NCBI GenBank assembly: GCA_900769615.1
Contig: CAAGHH010000021.1
Span: 62,001 to 126,000 of the forward strand
Direction: 5' to 3'
Length of the DNA: 64,000 nucleotides
Source: Selenomonadales bacterium
GTDB taxonomy: Bacteria > Bacillota > Negativicutes > Selenomonadales > Selenomonadaceae
Shown one piece after another: positions 27,758 to 36,209 of the stretch (position 1 is the first letter of the stretch; the number at the start of each line of letters is the position of its first letter). A program made the translations under genes and the position numbers. The notes under the pieces are model-generated. The model worked only from the letters and a program-made list of their open reading frames with translations. It was not told the DNA's origin and searched no databases.

Positions 27758-27786
27758 ATTTTACCATTTTTTTCGATATTTTAGAA
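27758..27786 (-). promoter_or_regulatory. Candidate promoter of the flgB operon
   Basis: An extended -10 (TGGTAAAAT) lies about 93 bases before the flgB start with a weak TTCTAA 17 bases upstream. No motif resembling the sigma-28 (SigD) or sigma-54 consensus is visible, so housekeeping-sigma transcription is the best guess. The call rests mainly on the extended -10. Confidence 0.35.
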
Positions 27787-27810
27787 GATAAACACCCGAT
27801 TTTACCAAAA

Positions 27811-27840
27811 AATAAAAAAACTGGTATCAATGATACCAGC
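27811..27840 (-). terminator. Rho-independent terminator after codY
   Basis: Eight-bp stem CTGGTATC / GATACCAG with a 3-base loop followed by TTTTTTTATTTTT on the minus strand, 13 bases past the codY stop. It separates the codY unit from the flagellar operon. Confidence 0.9.
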
Positions 27841-27853
27841 ATAACTTGAAAAA

Positions 27854-28630
27854 TTATTCTCTTAATTTCTGGACAGCATCCAAAAGATATTCATTAAGAA
27901 CTTTGATATAGGTACCTTTCATACCTAGTGAACGCGACTCTATGACACCGGCGGATTCAAATTTTCTAAGCGCATTTACGATAACTGAGCGGGTGATTTT
28001 TACTTCATCAGCTATCTTTGAAGCTACTAACAGCCCTTCGGTGTCCTGCAAAGCTGACAATATCGCAATGGCAGCTTTACGCTCCGAGAAGGAAAGTGTG
28101 CTAAGCGCAATCTCTACTGTAGCTTTCTTTCTGGCTTCGATTTCGATTTTTTCAGCATGATCGCGCAGCATCTCCATACCAACTACCGTAGCGCCATATT
28201 CACAAAGCAATAAATCATCATCATTGAACTCAGCATCATATTTAGCTACTATCAAGGTACCGATGCGTTCACCAACACCATAAATTGGCACTATCGTCGT
28301 ATTTTTGCCATTGAACAGGCACTTGGTGTTTTCCTCATAGGCACACATCCCTGTCTTAGAATGAAGATTAGCATTAGTCTCATCCATGCGCATCAGCCAG
28401 TTCACATAGGAGCGCGGGAACTCGCCTTGATTGATAACCTTATCCACCATCAAATCACATTCAAAATCATCAATGAAAGCATAACCAAAAATTTTACCTT
28501 TTTGGTTGGTTATGTAAACATTAGCCCCAAGAACATTGCTTAAAACTCTGGAAATACCATCATATTCAACATTTTCCGAACGCTGTAACAAACGATTTAT
28601 TTTGCGGGTCTTTTCTAATAACGTTGCCAT
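27854..28630 (-). CDS. codY: GTP-sensing global transcriptional repressor CodY
   Basis: 258-residue regulator that senses branched-chain amino acids and GTP in Firmicutes. N-terminal GAF domain (about 1-155) and C-terminal winged helix-turn-helix with the recognition segment ASKIADEVKITRSVIVNALRKFES. Length and domain order match Bacillus CodY. It sits between hslU and flgB, as clpY-codY-flgB does in Bacillus. Its leader has a perfect spaced inverted repeat over the probable -10. Confidence 0.96.
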   Translation of the reverse strand: MATLLEKTRKINRLLQRSENVEYDGISRVLSNVLGANVYITNQKGKIFGYAFIDDFECDLMVDKVINQGEFPRSYVNWLMRMDETNANLHSKTGMCAYEENTKCLFNGKNTTIVPIYGVGERIGTLIVAKYDAEFNDDDLLLCEYGATVVGMEMLRDHAEKIEIEARKKATVEIALSTLSFSERKAAIAILSALQDTEGLLVASKIADEVKITRSVIVNALRKFESAGVIESRSLGMKGTYIKVLNEYLLDAVQKLRE

Positions 28631-28668
28631 TGCTATACTCCTTTTGCTATATTACGATATATTGTTCC

Positions 28669-28699
28669 GTGTTAAAACCTTCCTCATTTATTTTAACAC
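28669..28699 (-). promoter_or_regulatory. codY leader: extended -10 within a perfect inverted repeat
   Basis: GTGTTAAAA (28691-28699) and TTTTAACAC (28669-28677), read on the minus strand, form a perfect 9-bp inverted repeat with a 13-base spacer. The first arm contains an extended -10 (TGTTAAAAT). It could be an operator or an mRNA hairpin in the codY leader. An upstream ATTATTTTGAAAACT is only a weak match to a CodY box. Confidence 0.45.
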
Positions 28700-28771
28700 A
28701 GTTTTCAAAATAATCATAGATGCTAGATAATATTTTTAATTTAATTTTCACATTATTCACCTTTGTCAAAC

Positions 28772-28807
28772 AAAAATGACCTGTCAAGGAATTGACCGGT
28801 CATTTTT
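28772..28807 (-). terminator. Rho-independent terminator after hslU
   Basis: Long imperfect stem AAAATGACCGGTCAA / TTGACAGGTCATTTT with a TTCC loop, followed by a short T-rich tail, 14 bases beyond the hslU stop. codY is therefore probably transcribed from its own promoter as well. Confidence 0.8.
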
Positions 28808-28820
28808 GCCTTAGCTGATT

Positions 28821-30218
28821 TTATAATATAAACTGTGACAAATCCCGATTTACGACAATATCAGCCAGCTGCTTATCAACATAAGCGGCATCAATCGTAA
28901 CATTTTTATCGGTGAGCTCTGGTGCCGTAAAGCTTATTTCTTCCAATAATTTTTCCAAAAGCGTATGCAAGCGGCGAGCACCAATATCTTCGGCCTGTTC
29001 ATTAACATCGCAGGCCAGTTTAGCAAGACGTGAAATTGCATCCGGCTTAAATTCAATCTTAACTCCCTCAGTTGCCAGCAATGCTTCATACTGTTTCAGC
29101 AACGCATTTTGCGGCTCGGTAAGTATTTTTTCAAAATCTTCCTTGCGTAATGATTTCAATTCAACACGAATCGGAAACCGTCCCTGCAGCTCAGGAATTA
29201 AATCCGAGGGCTTGGACATGTGGAAAGCACCTGCGGCGATAAATAACACGTGATCAGTTTTTAATGGACCATATTTCGTCATAACCGTTGAGCCTTCAAC
29301 GATTGGCAAAATATCCCGCTGTACGCCTTCTCGCGATACATCGGCACTGCCGGAAGAATTTCCCTTAACTGCTACTTTATCAATTTCATCAAGGAATACA
29401 ATTCCACTGTGTTCCGCAACCTTTATCGCTTCATCAGCCACAGCTTCCATATCAATAAGCTTATCCGCTTCCTGCTGCGTGAAAATTTTTCTTGCCTGCG
29501 CTACAGTAACCTTGCGCTTTTTATGACGCTTCGGCATGAGATTTCCTATCATGTCCTGAATGTTATCTCCCATGCCCTCAAGACTAGAACCAGCAAACAT
29601 GCCAACCATCGGCTTGCCGGATTCTTCAACATCAATTTCAATGGTTTCATTTTCCAGTTCGCCTTTATCCAAACGTTTGCGAACCCATTCCCGACCAGCC
29701 TGATACTTAGGTTCAGCAGCTTCTTCACTTTTTTCTTCCTCGGCCTCGCCGCCAAAAAGCCTGCCCAACGGATTTTGCGATTTTTTTTGTTCTGGCACAA
29801 AAACATCCAGAATTCGTTCTTCGGCCAATTTAGCCGCTCTATCCTGAACCGCATCTATCCGCTGCTGACGCACCATGCGGACAGCTGTTTCGGCTAAATC
29901 TCGAATAATAGATTCAACATCTCGACCGACGTAACCAACCTCCGTAAATTTAGTTGCTTCAACCTTTATAAACGGTGCCTTAACTAATTTAGCTAACCGA
30001 CGAGCAATTTCCGTTTTGCCAACACCAGTCGAACCTATCATCAAAATGTTCTTCGGGATAACTTCTTCCCGCATCGAATCGCTTAACTGCCGGCTGCGCC
30101 AACGATTGCGCAAAGCAATAGCTACCGAGCGCTTGGCTTCATCCTGACCAACAATATATTTATTTAATTCCGCTACAATCTCACGCGGCGTCTGTTCGTT
30201 TACACCGATTTCTTCCAT
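28821..30218 (-). CDS. hslU: ATP-dependent protease ATPase subunit HslU (ClpY)
   Basis: AAA+ unfoldase of the HslUV protease. 465 residues with Walker A GSTGVGKTE at 62-70, a Walker B IVFLDEIDKV, an inserted I domain rich in Glu/Lys in the middle, the GYVGRDVES pore loop and a C-terminal ISRLAKLA sensor segment. The final residues (LSQFIL) match the HslU tail that docks into HslV. Its start overlaps the last base of hslV. Confidence 0.96.
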   Translation of the reverse strand: MEEIGVNEQTPREIVAELNKYIVGQDEAKRSVAIALRNRWRSRQLSDSMREEVIPKNILMIGSTGVGKTEIARRLAKLVKAPFIKVEATKFTEVGYVGRDVESIIRDLAETAVRMVRQQRIDAVQDRAAKLAEERILDVFVPEQKKSQNPLGRLFGGEAEEEKSEEAAEPKYQAGREWVRKRLDKGELENETIEIDVEESGKPMVGMFAGSSLEGMGDNIQDMIGNLMPKRHKKRKVTVAQARKIFTQQEADKLIDMEAVADEAIKVAEHSGIVFLDEIDKVAVKGNSSGSADVSREGVQRDILPIVEGSTVMTKYGPLKTDHVLFIAAGAFHMSKPSDLIPELQGRFPIRVELKSLRKEDFEKILTEPQNALLKQYEALLATEGVKIEFKPDAISRLAKLACDVNEQAEDIGARRLHTLLEKLLEEISFTAPELTDKNVTIDAAYVDKQLADIVVNRDLSQFIL

Positions 30219-30760
30219 TAGTCAAGTTCCTCCACTTTGATATTATGATTTGTATAAACACAAATATCAGCCGCTATTGACAAAGCTTCCTTCGCTATAT
30301 CCTTAGCTTCCATATCTGTATGCTTAACCATCGCCCTGCCAGCTGACAGCGCATAAAAGCCGCCCGAGCCGATGGCGGCCACATCGCCGTCAGGTTCAAT
30401 TACTTCACCATTTCCGGAAAGCATCAGCATGATATCTTTATCAGCTACTAAAAGCAGCGCCTCAAGCTTATGCAAAACTTTATCCGTCCGCCATTCCTTG
30501 GCCAGCTCAACGGCTGCCCGCTGCAAATTACCATTATATGATTCCAATTTGGCTTCAAATTTTTCAAACAGCGTAAAAGCATCGGCTACTGAACCAGCAA
30601 AGCCGGCTAGTATCTTATCATGATAGAGCCGGCGCACTTTACGAGCATTGGCTTTCATAATCGTATGTTCACCAAATGTTACCTGTCCATCACCAGCAAT
30701 AGCTGTTTTACCATTTTTGCGCACCGCACAAATGGTAGTTGCATGAAAACTCGTCTCCAT
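30218..30760 (-). CDS. hslV: ATP-dependent protease subunit HslV (ClpQ)
   Basis: Peptidase of the HslUV complex, about 180 residues, with conserved SFHATTICAVRKNG, GDGQVTFGEH and AGFAGSVADAFTLFEKFE. Start ATG at 30760 lies one base after the trmFO stop, with AAAGGA 12 bases upstream. That places seven residues (METSFHA) before the TT that would be the catalytic threonine. Bacillus ClpQ has a comparable MSSFHA extension and uses an N-terminal serine instead. Confidence 0.93.
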   Translation of the reverse strand: METSFHATTICAVRKNGKTAIAGDGQVTFGEHTIMKANARKVRRLYHDKILAGFAGSVADAFTLFEKFEAKLESYNGNLQRAAVELAKEWRTDKVLHKLEALLLVADKDIMLMLSGNGEVIEPDGDVAAIGSGGFYALSAGRAMVKHTDMEAKDIAKEALSIAADICVYTNHNIKVEELD

Positions 30761-30761
30761 C

Positions 30762-32096
30762 TTACTGTTCAATCCTTTCTTTAAATGCTTCTATAGCCTG
30801 CAAAGCTCGCTCAGCTAGTTTTTGTTTTTTCATTTTTTTATCCCGTATACGCTTGCCGTTCGCATCGCGCAAAGAAATAGCTGGCAAAATACCAAAATTA
30901 ACATTCATTGGCTGAAAATGCTTAGCTTCACTAGTAGTTATATAGTGACATAACGCACCATGACAGCTTTCCTCTGGGAATACTAACGCTTCTTTCGCCA
31001 TTGCCAGCCTGGCAGCATTAATACCAGCAATTAGCCCTGAGGCTGCTGACTCAACATAGCCTTCGACCCCAGTCATCTGCCCAGCAAACAATAAATCAGC
31101 CTCGCCTTTCAATTGAAGCGTCGCTTGCATATGTTTTGGTGAATTAATAAAGGTATTGCGATGCATAACTCCATAGCGCAAAAATTCTGCTTGCTCTAAA
31201 CCTGGAATCATACCAAATACTCGCCGCTGCTCCGGCCATTTTAAGTGAGTTTGAAAGCCTACTATATTATAGAGCGTAGCGCTGGCATTATCCTGTCGCA
31301 ATTGTACTACGGCATAAGGGCGAATTCCAGTTTCCGGATGCTCTAGACCAACCGGCTTCAACGGGCCAAATAACAAGGTATCTTCACCACGGCTAGCCAT
31401 AACCTCTACTGGCATACAGCCTTCAAAGAATTTTTCCTTTTCAAAATCCTTGGTCGGTGCTTTTTGGGCATTAACTAGTTCCTGCCAAAAAGCTTTATAT
31501 TCAGCCTCATTCATCGGACAATTAATATAAGCCGCTTCACCTTTACCATAGCGCGAAGCCCGATAAGCTTTACTCATATCAATTGATTCCAGGCTGACTA
31601 TAGGTGCTGCCGCATCATAAAAATAAAGTGAATCATCAGCTATACGTTTAGCAACCGCCTCAGCTAATTTGCCTTCAGTCAAGGGGCCGCTGGCAATAAT
31701 CGTAATTGCATCGTCGGCTTTTGGTATATCGCATACTTCTTCATTTATTACTGTTATATTGGGGTGCTGGCTTACTTTTTGTGTTATATAATCGCTAAAT
31801 CCATGTCTATCAACCGCTAAAGCCCCGCCAGCCGGTACTCTAGTAGCATCAGCAGCCTCCATAACTATGGAGTTTAAACGGCGCATTTCTTCTTTGAGCA
31901 CGCCAACCGCATTTTCAAGTCCAGCACCTCTGAGTGAGTTGCTGCAAACCAGTTCGGCAAAACCAGCCGTCTTATGGGCTGGGGTGCTTTTTTGCGGGCG
32001 CATCTCATAAAGCGTTACCATAGCTCCCATATTTGCTGCCTGCCAAGCTGCTTCAGCACCAGCTAAACCGGCACCAACAATAATGACTTTTTTCAT
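30762..32096 (-). CDS. trmFO: Folate-dependent tRNA m5U54 methyltransferase TrmFO
   Basis: FAD- and methylene-tetrahydrofolate-dependent enzyme making ribothymidine at tRNA position 54. 444 residues with an N-terminal dinucleotide-binding motif (VGAGLAGAEAAW), the family signature ELVCSNSLRG, and the QMTGVEGYVESAASGL FAD-binding block near the C-terminus. It lies between topA and hslV as in Bacillus, but the recombinase gene xerC found between trmFO and hslV there is missing. Confidence 0.96.
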   Translation of the reverse strand: MKKVIIVGAGLAGAEAAWQAANMGAMVTLYEMRPQKSTPAHKTAGFAELVCSNSLRGAGLENAVGVLKEEMRRLNSIVMEAADATRVPAGGALAVDRHGFSDYITQKVSQHPNITVINEEVCDIPKADDAITIIASGPLTEGKLAEAVAKRIADDSLYFYDAAAPIVSLESIDMSKAYRASRYGKGEAAYINCPMNEAEYKAFWQELVNAQKAPTKDFEKEKFFEGCMPVEVMASRGEDTLLFGPLKPVGLEHPETGIRPYAVVQLRQDNASATLYNIVGFQTHLKWPEQRRVFGMIPGLEQAEFLRYGVMHRNTFINSPKHMQATLQLKGEADLLFAGQMTGVEGYVESAASGLIAGINAARLAMAKEALVFPEESCHGALCHYITTSEAKHFQPMNVNFGILPAISLRDANGKRIRDKKMKKQKLAERALQAIEAFKERIEQ

Positions 32097-32098
32097 TC

Positions 32099-34309
32099 CT
32101 ATTTATTTTCCTCTTTAGCTGCTGCTATTTCCTGAGCTTTCTTTTCTTCAGCTCGCTTGCGCAGCTTCTCCAGCTCTTTATTAATCGGATGATTGATTCT
32201 AGTTTCACAATCATCATTACTGCAATACAAAAGTGCCCGTCCATTTTTATAATGATGCTTCAGCATAAAAGCACCACACTTGGGGCAAGTTTCCTTTTGT
32301 GGTTGATCCCAAGTAGTATAATCACACTCCGGATAATTTTTACAGCCATAAAATTTACGGCCACGTCTTGATTTGCGTTCTACTATATTGCCACCACATT
32401 TAGGACACTTTACCCCAGTATCAACTAGCAATGGTTTCGTATTGCGACATTCCGGAAAGCCAGGACATGCCAAAAACTTTCCAAACCGGCCTTGCTTTAC
32501 AACCATCATCCGGCCGCAAAGTTCACATTTTACATCAGAAACCTCTACCGGAAGCTCTACATGTCCGATAGCTTCATCCGCTTTTTCCAAAGTATCGGCA
32601 AATGGTCCATAAAATTCCTTTAGCAAATCATTTTTTTCAACCTTGCCTTCCGCAATTTCATCAAGCTCATTTTCCATGCCAGCTGTAAATTTTACATCGA
32701 CAATATCTTTAAAATATTCTTCAAGCATATCAACCACGACAAATCCTAACTCCGTTGGCTGGAAATGCTTGTCAATCCGTCTTACATAACCGCGAGCCTG
32801 AATCGTTTCAATGATTGGCGCATAGGTACTTGGACGGCCAATTTCTTTTTCTTCCAACGTTTTTACCAGCGACGCATCATTATAACGTGGCGGCGGCTCC
32901 GTAAAATGCTGCTGCGGCAGCGTTTTAGCCAAGGTCAGCTTATCGCCTACAGCTAAATCCGGCAAAGTTACATCTTTTTCCTTTTTGGTGGTTTCAGCTC
33001 CAGCATACACCGCCGTAAAGCCGGCAAATTTAAGCTGGGAGCCTGTTGCCTTTACCGTATAGCGGACGCCAGCCTTTATCGCAACACTTACCGTATCATA
33101 AACTGCCGGCGTCATCTGACTAGCGGTAAACCGCTGCCAAATCAGTGTATACAGCTTTAGCTGTTCCTTATTTAAATACTTTTCTAATGTCTCTGGCGTA
33201 AGCTTTACATTAGTTGGTCTAATCGCTTCATGCGCATCCTGAGCTTTTTTGCCAGCAGCATAAATATGCGGTTTTTCTGGCATATAGCCATTGCCAAAAT
33301 TTTCGCCAATATACTCGCGAACATCATTTAAAGCAATATCAGAAAGTCTGGTCGAATCAGTACGCATATAGGTAATAAGACCGGTTGCGCCATGATGACC
33401 AAGCTCAATACCTTCATAGAGCTGCTGCGCCAGCATCATCGTTTTCCGCGAAGTAAAGCCTAATTTGCGGGCAGCATCCTGCTGGAGCGAGCTTGTCGTA
33501 AATGGTGCCGCTGGTTTTCTTTTGCGCTCACTTTTCTTGACTGCATCGACTACTAGTTCCTGCTGCTCAAAATCCGCTACTAACGTATTGGTTTCTTTTT
33601 CATTGTGCAGTTCTAATTTCTTGCCATCAACCTGCGTAAGCTCAGCATTAAACATTGCCGACTTATCCTTACGGAGTTTCAAGCCTACCGTCCAGTATTC
33701 TACTGAATCAAACGCTTGTATTTCTTTTTCCCGATCACAGATTAGCTTCACGGTCACAGACTGAACTCTGCCAGCAGAAAGTCCCTTGCGAACTTTACGC
33801 CATAAAAGCGGTGACAGCTTATAACCTACTATACGATCAAGCATCCGCCTTGCCTGCTGTGCGTCTACTTGATCAAGATTTATCTTACGCGGGTGTTTTA
33901 CTGCTTCCTGAATAGCCGGTTTGGTTATTTCGTTAAAAACTATCCGGCAATCATCAGCTGGATCAATCCCTAATATATAAGCTAAATGCCAGGCAATAGC
34001 TTCGCCTTCGCGGTCAGGGTCACTTGCCAGATAAATTTTATCAGCATTTTTGGCATCTTTTTTCAAAGCCTTAATTAAATCACCCTTGCCACGAATATTT
34101 ATATATTTTGGTGCAAAATCATGCTCAACATCTATCCCGAACTGGCTCTTGGGCAAATCACGCAAATGCCCCATAGATGCTCTTACCATATACTTTTTAC
34201 CTAGATATTTTTCGATGGTCTTTGCTTTTGCTGGTGACTCAACAATAACTAGATTTTTCTTTATTTTTCGTTTTGCTTTCGTCTTAGACTTTGCTTTTGT
34301 CTCAGCCAA
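32099..34309 (-). CDS. topA: DNA topoisomerase I TopA
   Basis: Type IA topoisomerase, about 736 residues, relaxing negative supercoils. Lys-rich N-terminal tail, Toprim domain (LVIVESPAKAKTIEKYLG; DPDREGEAI), catalytic tyrosine in GLITYMRTDSTRLS, and three C-terminal four-Cys zinc fingers (each C-x2-C-x12to15-C-x4or5-C). The start is probably the TTG at 34309, nine bases after AGAGGG; an ATG at 34342 inside dprA is the alternative. It directly follows dprA. Confidence 0.95.
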   Translation of the reverse strand: MAETKAKSKTKAKRKIKKNLVIVESPAKAKTIEKYLGKKYMVRASMGHLRDLPKSQFGIDVEHDFAPKYINIRGKGDLIKALKKDAKNADKIYLASDPDREGEAIAWHLAYILGIDPADDCRIVFNEITKPAIQEAVKHPRKINLDQVDAQQARRMLDRIVGYKLSPLLWRKVRKGLSAGRVQSVTVKLICDREKEIQAFDSVEYWTVGLKLRKDKSAMFNAELTQVDGKKLELHNEKETNTLVADFEQQELVVDAVKKSERKRKPAAPFTTSSLQQDAARKLGFTSRKTMMLAQQLYEGIELGHHGATGLITYMRTDSTRLSDIALNDVREYIGENFGNGYMPEKPHIYAAGKKAQDAHEAIRPTNVKLTPETLEKYLNKEQLKLYTLIWQRFTASQMTPAVYDTVSVAIKAGVRYTVKATGSQLKFAGFTAVYAGAETTKKEKDVTLPDLAVGDKLTLAKTLPQQHFTEPPPRYNDASLVKTLEEKEIGRPSTYAPIIETIQARGYVRRIDKHFQPTELGFVVVDMLEEYFKDIVDVKFTAGMENELDEIAEGKVEKNDLLKEFYGPFADTLEKADEAIGHVELPVEVSDVKCELCGRMMVVKQGRFGKFLACPGFPECRNTKPLLVDTGVKCPKCGGNIVERKSRRGRKFYGCKNYPECDYTTWDQPQKETCPKCGAFMLKHHYKNGRALLYCSNDDCETRINHPINKELEKLRKRAEEKKAQEIAAAKEENK

Positions 34310-34313
34310 ACCT

Positions 34314-35420
34314 TCACACCCTCTCTGCACGCCTGTAAGCATGCATCTCGTTTTCTATAACTACGCCTTTTAGCTCCATTTGTAACAGCAAAAAAGCTAT
34401 GTTAGCTACATCCGCATCGGCTAAACTCAGCATTATTTCATCAATTGATAGCGGATGATCATAAGATAACACCTGATACAGCGCGCGTTCCTCTAATGAT
34501 AAAGCTACTTGTGGCACTGTCTTTTCTTTATTATTTTCTGCTGGCAGCAAATATTCTTCTATTATATCAGCTGGCTGCTGCACTAATTTTGCTCCTTGCT
34601 GAATCAAGTGATTACAGCCTTGACTGCTCTTAGCATAAATACTGCCAGGAATTGCAAAAACATCACGACCTTCATTTATTGCCATTTCGGCAGTAATTAG
34701 CGAGCCTGAATGTTTTGCTGCTTCTACCACCAGCGTTCCCCGGCTAAGTCCACTTATGATACGATTGCGCGCTGGGAAAAAAGCCGGCAATGGTTTTATG
34801 CCAGGACCATATTCTGATATAATCGCTCCGCCACTAGCGGCAATATTGGCTAATAGCTGCCTGTTTTCCGGAGGATAGCTTACATCAAGCCCGCAGCCAA
34901 GCACAGCTACAGTGCGGCCAGCTTTTAAAGCGCCACGATGAGCAAAAGTATCAATGCCGCGAGCCGCCCCGCTTACTACCGTAATGCCTGCTTTCGCCAA
35001 AGCACTTGCAAATTCACCGGCTAAGCCTTCGCCATAAGGCGTAAAACGACGCGAACCGACAATTGCTACCCGCAAAGCTTCAGTTTCCAGCTGCCCTTTA
35101 TAATATAAAATAAGTGGCGGATTATAAATTTCCTGCAATATTTTAGGATAGCAGCTGTCATCAATTGAACATACTTTAATTTGAAGCTTTTGACAAGTTG
35201 TAAATATTTTTTCAGCTAAATCCTTATTTTGCTTACAAAAAGCTGTTAAGGTTTGCGCTCTTTTGGCACTTAATAAATTAGCAGCTGCTAAATCATTAGT
35301 ATTAAGCTGCCATATAAGCCTTGGATCTTCAAAATACTTTTTTAATTTTTGCAAACTTTGATTGCCAATACTGGGACAATTGGCTAACGCTGCCCAATAA
35401 TATCTTAACTCGGATACCAT
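34314..35420 (-). CDS. dprA: DNA processing protein DprA
   Basis: Binds incoming single-stranded DNA and loads RecA during natural transformation; widespread even in species not known to transform. 368 residues: N-terminal helical region, Rossmann-like core with VGSRRFTPYGEG and SGAARGIDTFAHRGAL, GLSRGTLVVEAA, and a C-terminal winged helix. Start ATG 35420 follows AGGCGG; a longer frame to 35486 lacks a site. It opens the dprA-topA-trmFO-hslV-hslU run. Confidence 0.94.
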   Translation of the reverse strand: MVSELRYYWAALANCPSIGNQSLQKLKKYFEDPRLIWQLNTNDLAAANLLSAKRAQTLTAFCKQNKDLAEKIFTTCQKLQIKVCSIDDSCYPKILQEIYNPPLILYYKGQLETEALRVAIVGSRRFTPYGEGLAGEFASALAKAGITVVSGAARGIDTFAHRGALKAGRTVAVLGCGLDVSYPPENRQLLANIAASGGAIISEYGPGIKPLPAFFPARNRIISGLSRGTLVVEAAKHSGSLITAEMAINEGRDVFAIPGSIYAKSSQGCNHLIQQGAKLVQQPADIIEEYLLPAENNKEKTVPQVALSLEERALYQVLSYDHPLSIDEIMLSLADADVANIAFLLLQMELKGVVIENEMHAYRRAERV

Positions 35421-35496
35421 TTTATCGCCGCCTATTATTTGCTTTCTGCTATCTGCAATTTTTAATTTCCAAAGACAATTTGCCACTCGTTATATC

Positions 35497-35525
35497 ATAT
35501 TAGCTAAAAATACTAATTTATGCAA
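35497..35525 (-). promoter_or_regulatory. Promoter of the dprA-topA-trmFO-hslVU unit
   Basis: TTGCAT, a 17-base spacer and TAATAT, about 80 bases before the dprA start. Both boxes are good sigma-70-type matches, and this lies just past the terminator of the preceding unit. Confidence 0.65.
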
Positions 35526-35555
35526 CAGTTTGTCCATAATTTTTCTTTTGCTAAT

Positions 35556-35593
35556 ACACAAAAGGCCATCAGCAGTTAAGCTAATGACCTTTT
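35556..35593 (-). terminator. Terminator after folB
   Basis: Stem AAAAGGTCATTAGC / GCTGATGGCCTTTT (two G-U pairs) with a short loop, 17 bases past the folB stop. The T-run after it is short (TTTT within the stem end), but the long stem supports the call. Confidence 0.7.
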
Positions 35594-35609
35594 ATATTAT
35601 AACAAACTA

Positions 35610-35972
35610 TCAGCCGTTAGTACGGGTTGTCTCTACTTCAACGTAATCAATAGGTCCAGAAATTGGTACGGACGGCTTACGAATACGTGTCGTAACGGCT
35701 TTAAAATGCGGATATTTTTTGAGCAATTTATCACCGATATGCGCTGATAAGGAGCCTAGTAGCTGGAAGCGTTTATTTTCCGTAACATCCTTTACTATAT
35801 CATAAATAGCTGCTGGATCAACACCATCTTTTATATCATCAGTCTCAGCCATTTTATCATCAGCAGTTTCTACTTCAACATCAACATAAAATTTCTGTCC
35901 CTGCTCACGCTCATACTCATAAACACCATGGAAACCATAAAACATCATATTATGTATTCTTACTTTTGCCAT
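35610..35972 (-). CDS. folB: Dihydroneopterin aldolase FolB
   Basis: Folate-pathway enzyme converting dihydroneopterin to hydroxymethyl-dihydropterin. 120 residues starting MAKVRIHNMMFYGFHGVYEY with the catalytic-region EREQGQKFYVDVEVE and a C-terminal VRIRKPSVPISGPIDYVEVE-like strand (TRIRKPSVPISGPIDYV). The start is the ATG at 35972, eight bases after GAGGAG. No other folate gene is adjacent; it is flanked by terminators. Confidence 0.94.
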   Translation of the reverse strand: MAKVRIHNMMFYGFHGVYEYEREQGQKFYVDVEVETADDKMAETDDIKDGVDPAAIYDIVKDVTENKRFQLLGSLSAHIGDKLLKKYPHFKAVTTRIRKPSVPISGPIDYVEVETTRTNG

Positions 35973-36067
35973 ATTACCCACTCCTCGTTATAACAATCCG
36001 TTTATCATGTCTTTATATTTCGTTATGAAAAGAAAAAATCCTGCCAGGTATTTTAAATATCGCCAAA

Positions 36068-36145
36068 TTATTCAGTAAATAGCTCATCCCAAAACGCATA
36101 AGCTACCATTAACATTATCAGCAAAATTAAAAAAATATCGCCCAT
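36068..36145 (-). CDS. Possible 25-residue membrane peptide
   Basis: ATG at 36145 follows GGAGG by a five-base spacer and opens 25 codons. The product (MGDIFLILLIMLMVAYAFWD then ELFTE) is one hydrophobic helix with an acidic C-terminal end. It lies between the NlpC/P60 gene terminator and folB in an otherwise gene-free 230-base gap. No family is recognised. The ribosome-binding site and clean membrane-helix composition support it, but expression is unproven and it would depend on readthrough or an unseen promoter. Confidence 0.45.
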   Translation of the reverse strand: MGDIFLILLIMLMVAYAFWDELFTE

Positions 36146-36160
36146 AGTTTCCTCCAGATA

Positions 36161-36193
36161 AAAAAAGGGGAGAGGCAACATCACACCTCTCCT
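36161..36193 (-). terminator. Rho-independent terminator after the NlpC/P60 gene
   Basis: GGAGAGG / CCTCTCC stem with a 10-base loop followed by CTTTTTTT on the minus strand, 17 bases past the stop codon. Confidence 0.88.
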
Positions 36194-36209
36194 AAAAATA
36201 TCATCTTTT

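Noticed and set aside
28700..28720. CodY box upstream of codY
   Set aside because: ATTATTTTGAAAACT has four mismatches to the consensus; not enough to claim autoregulation.
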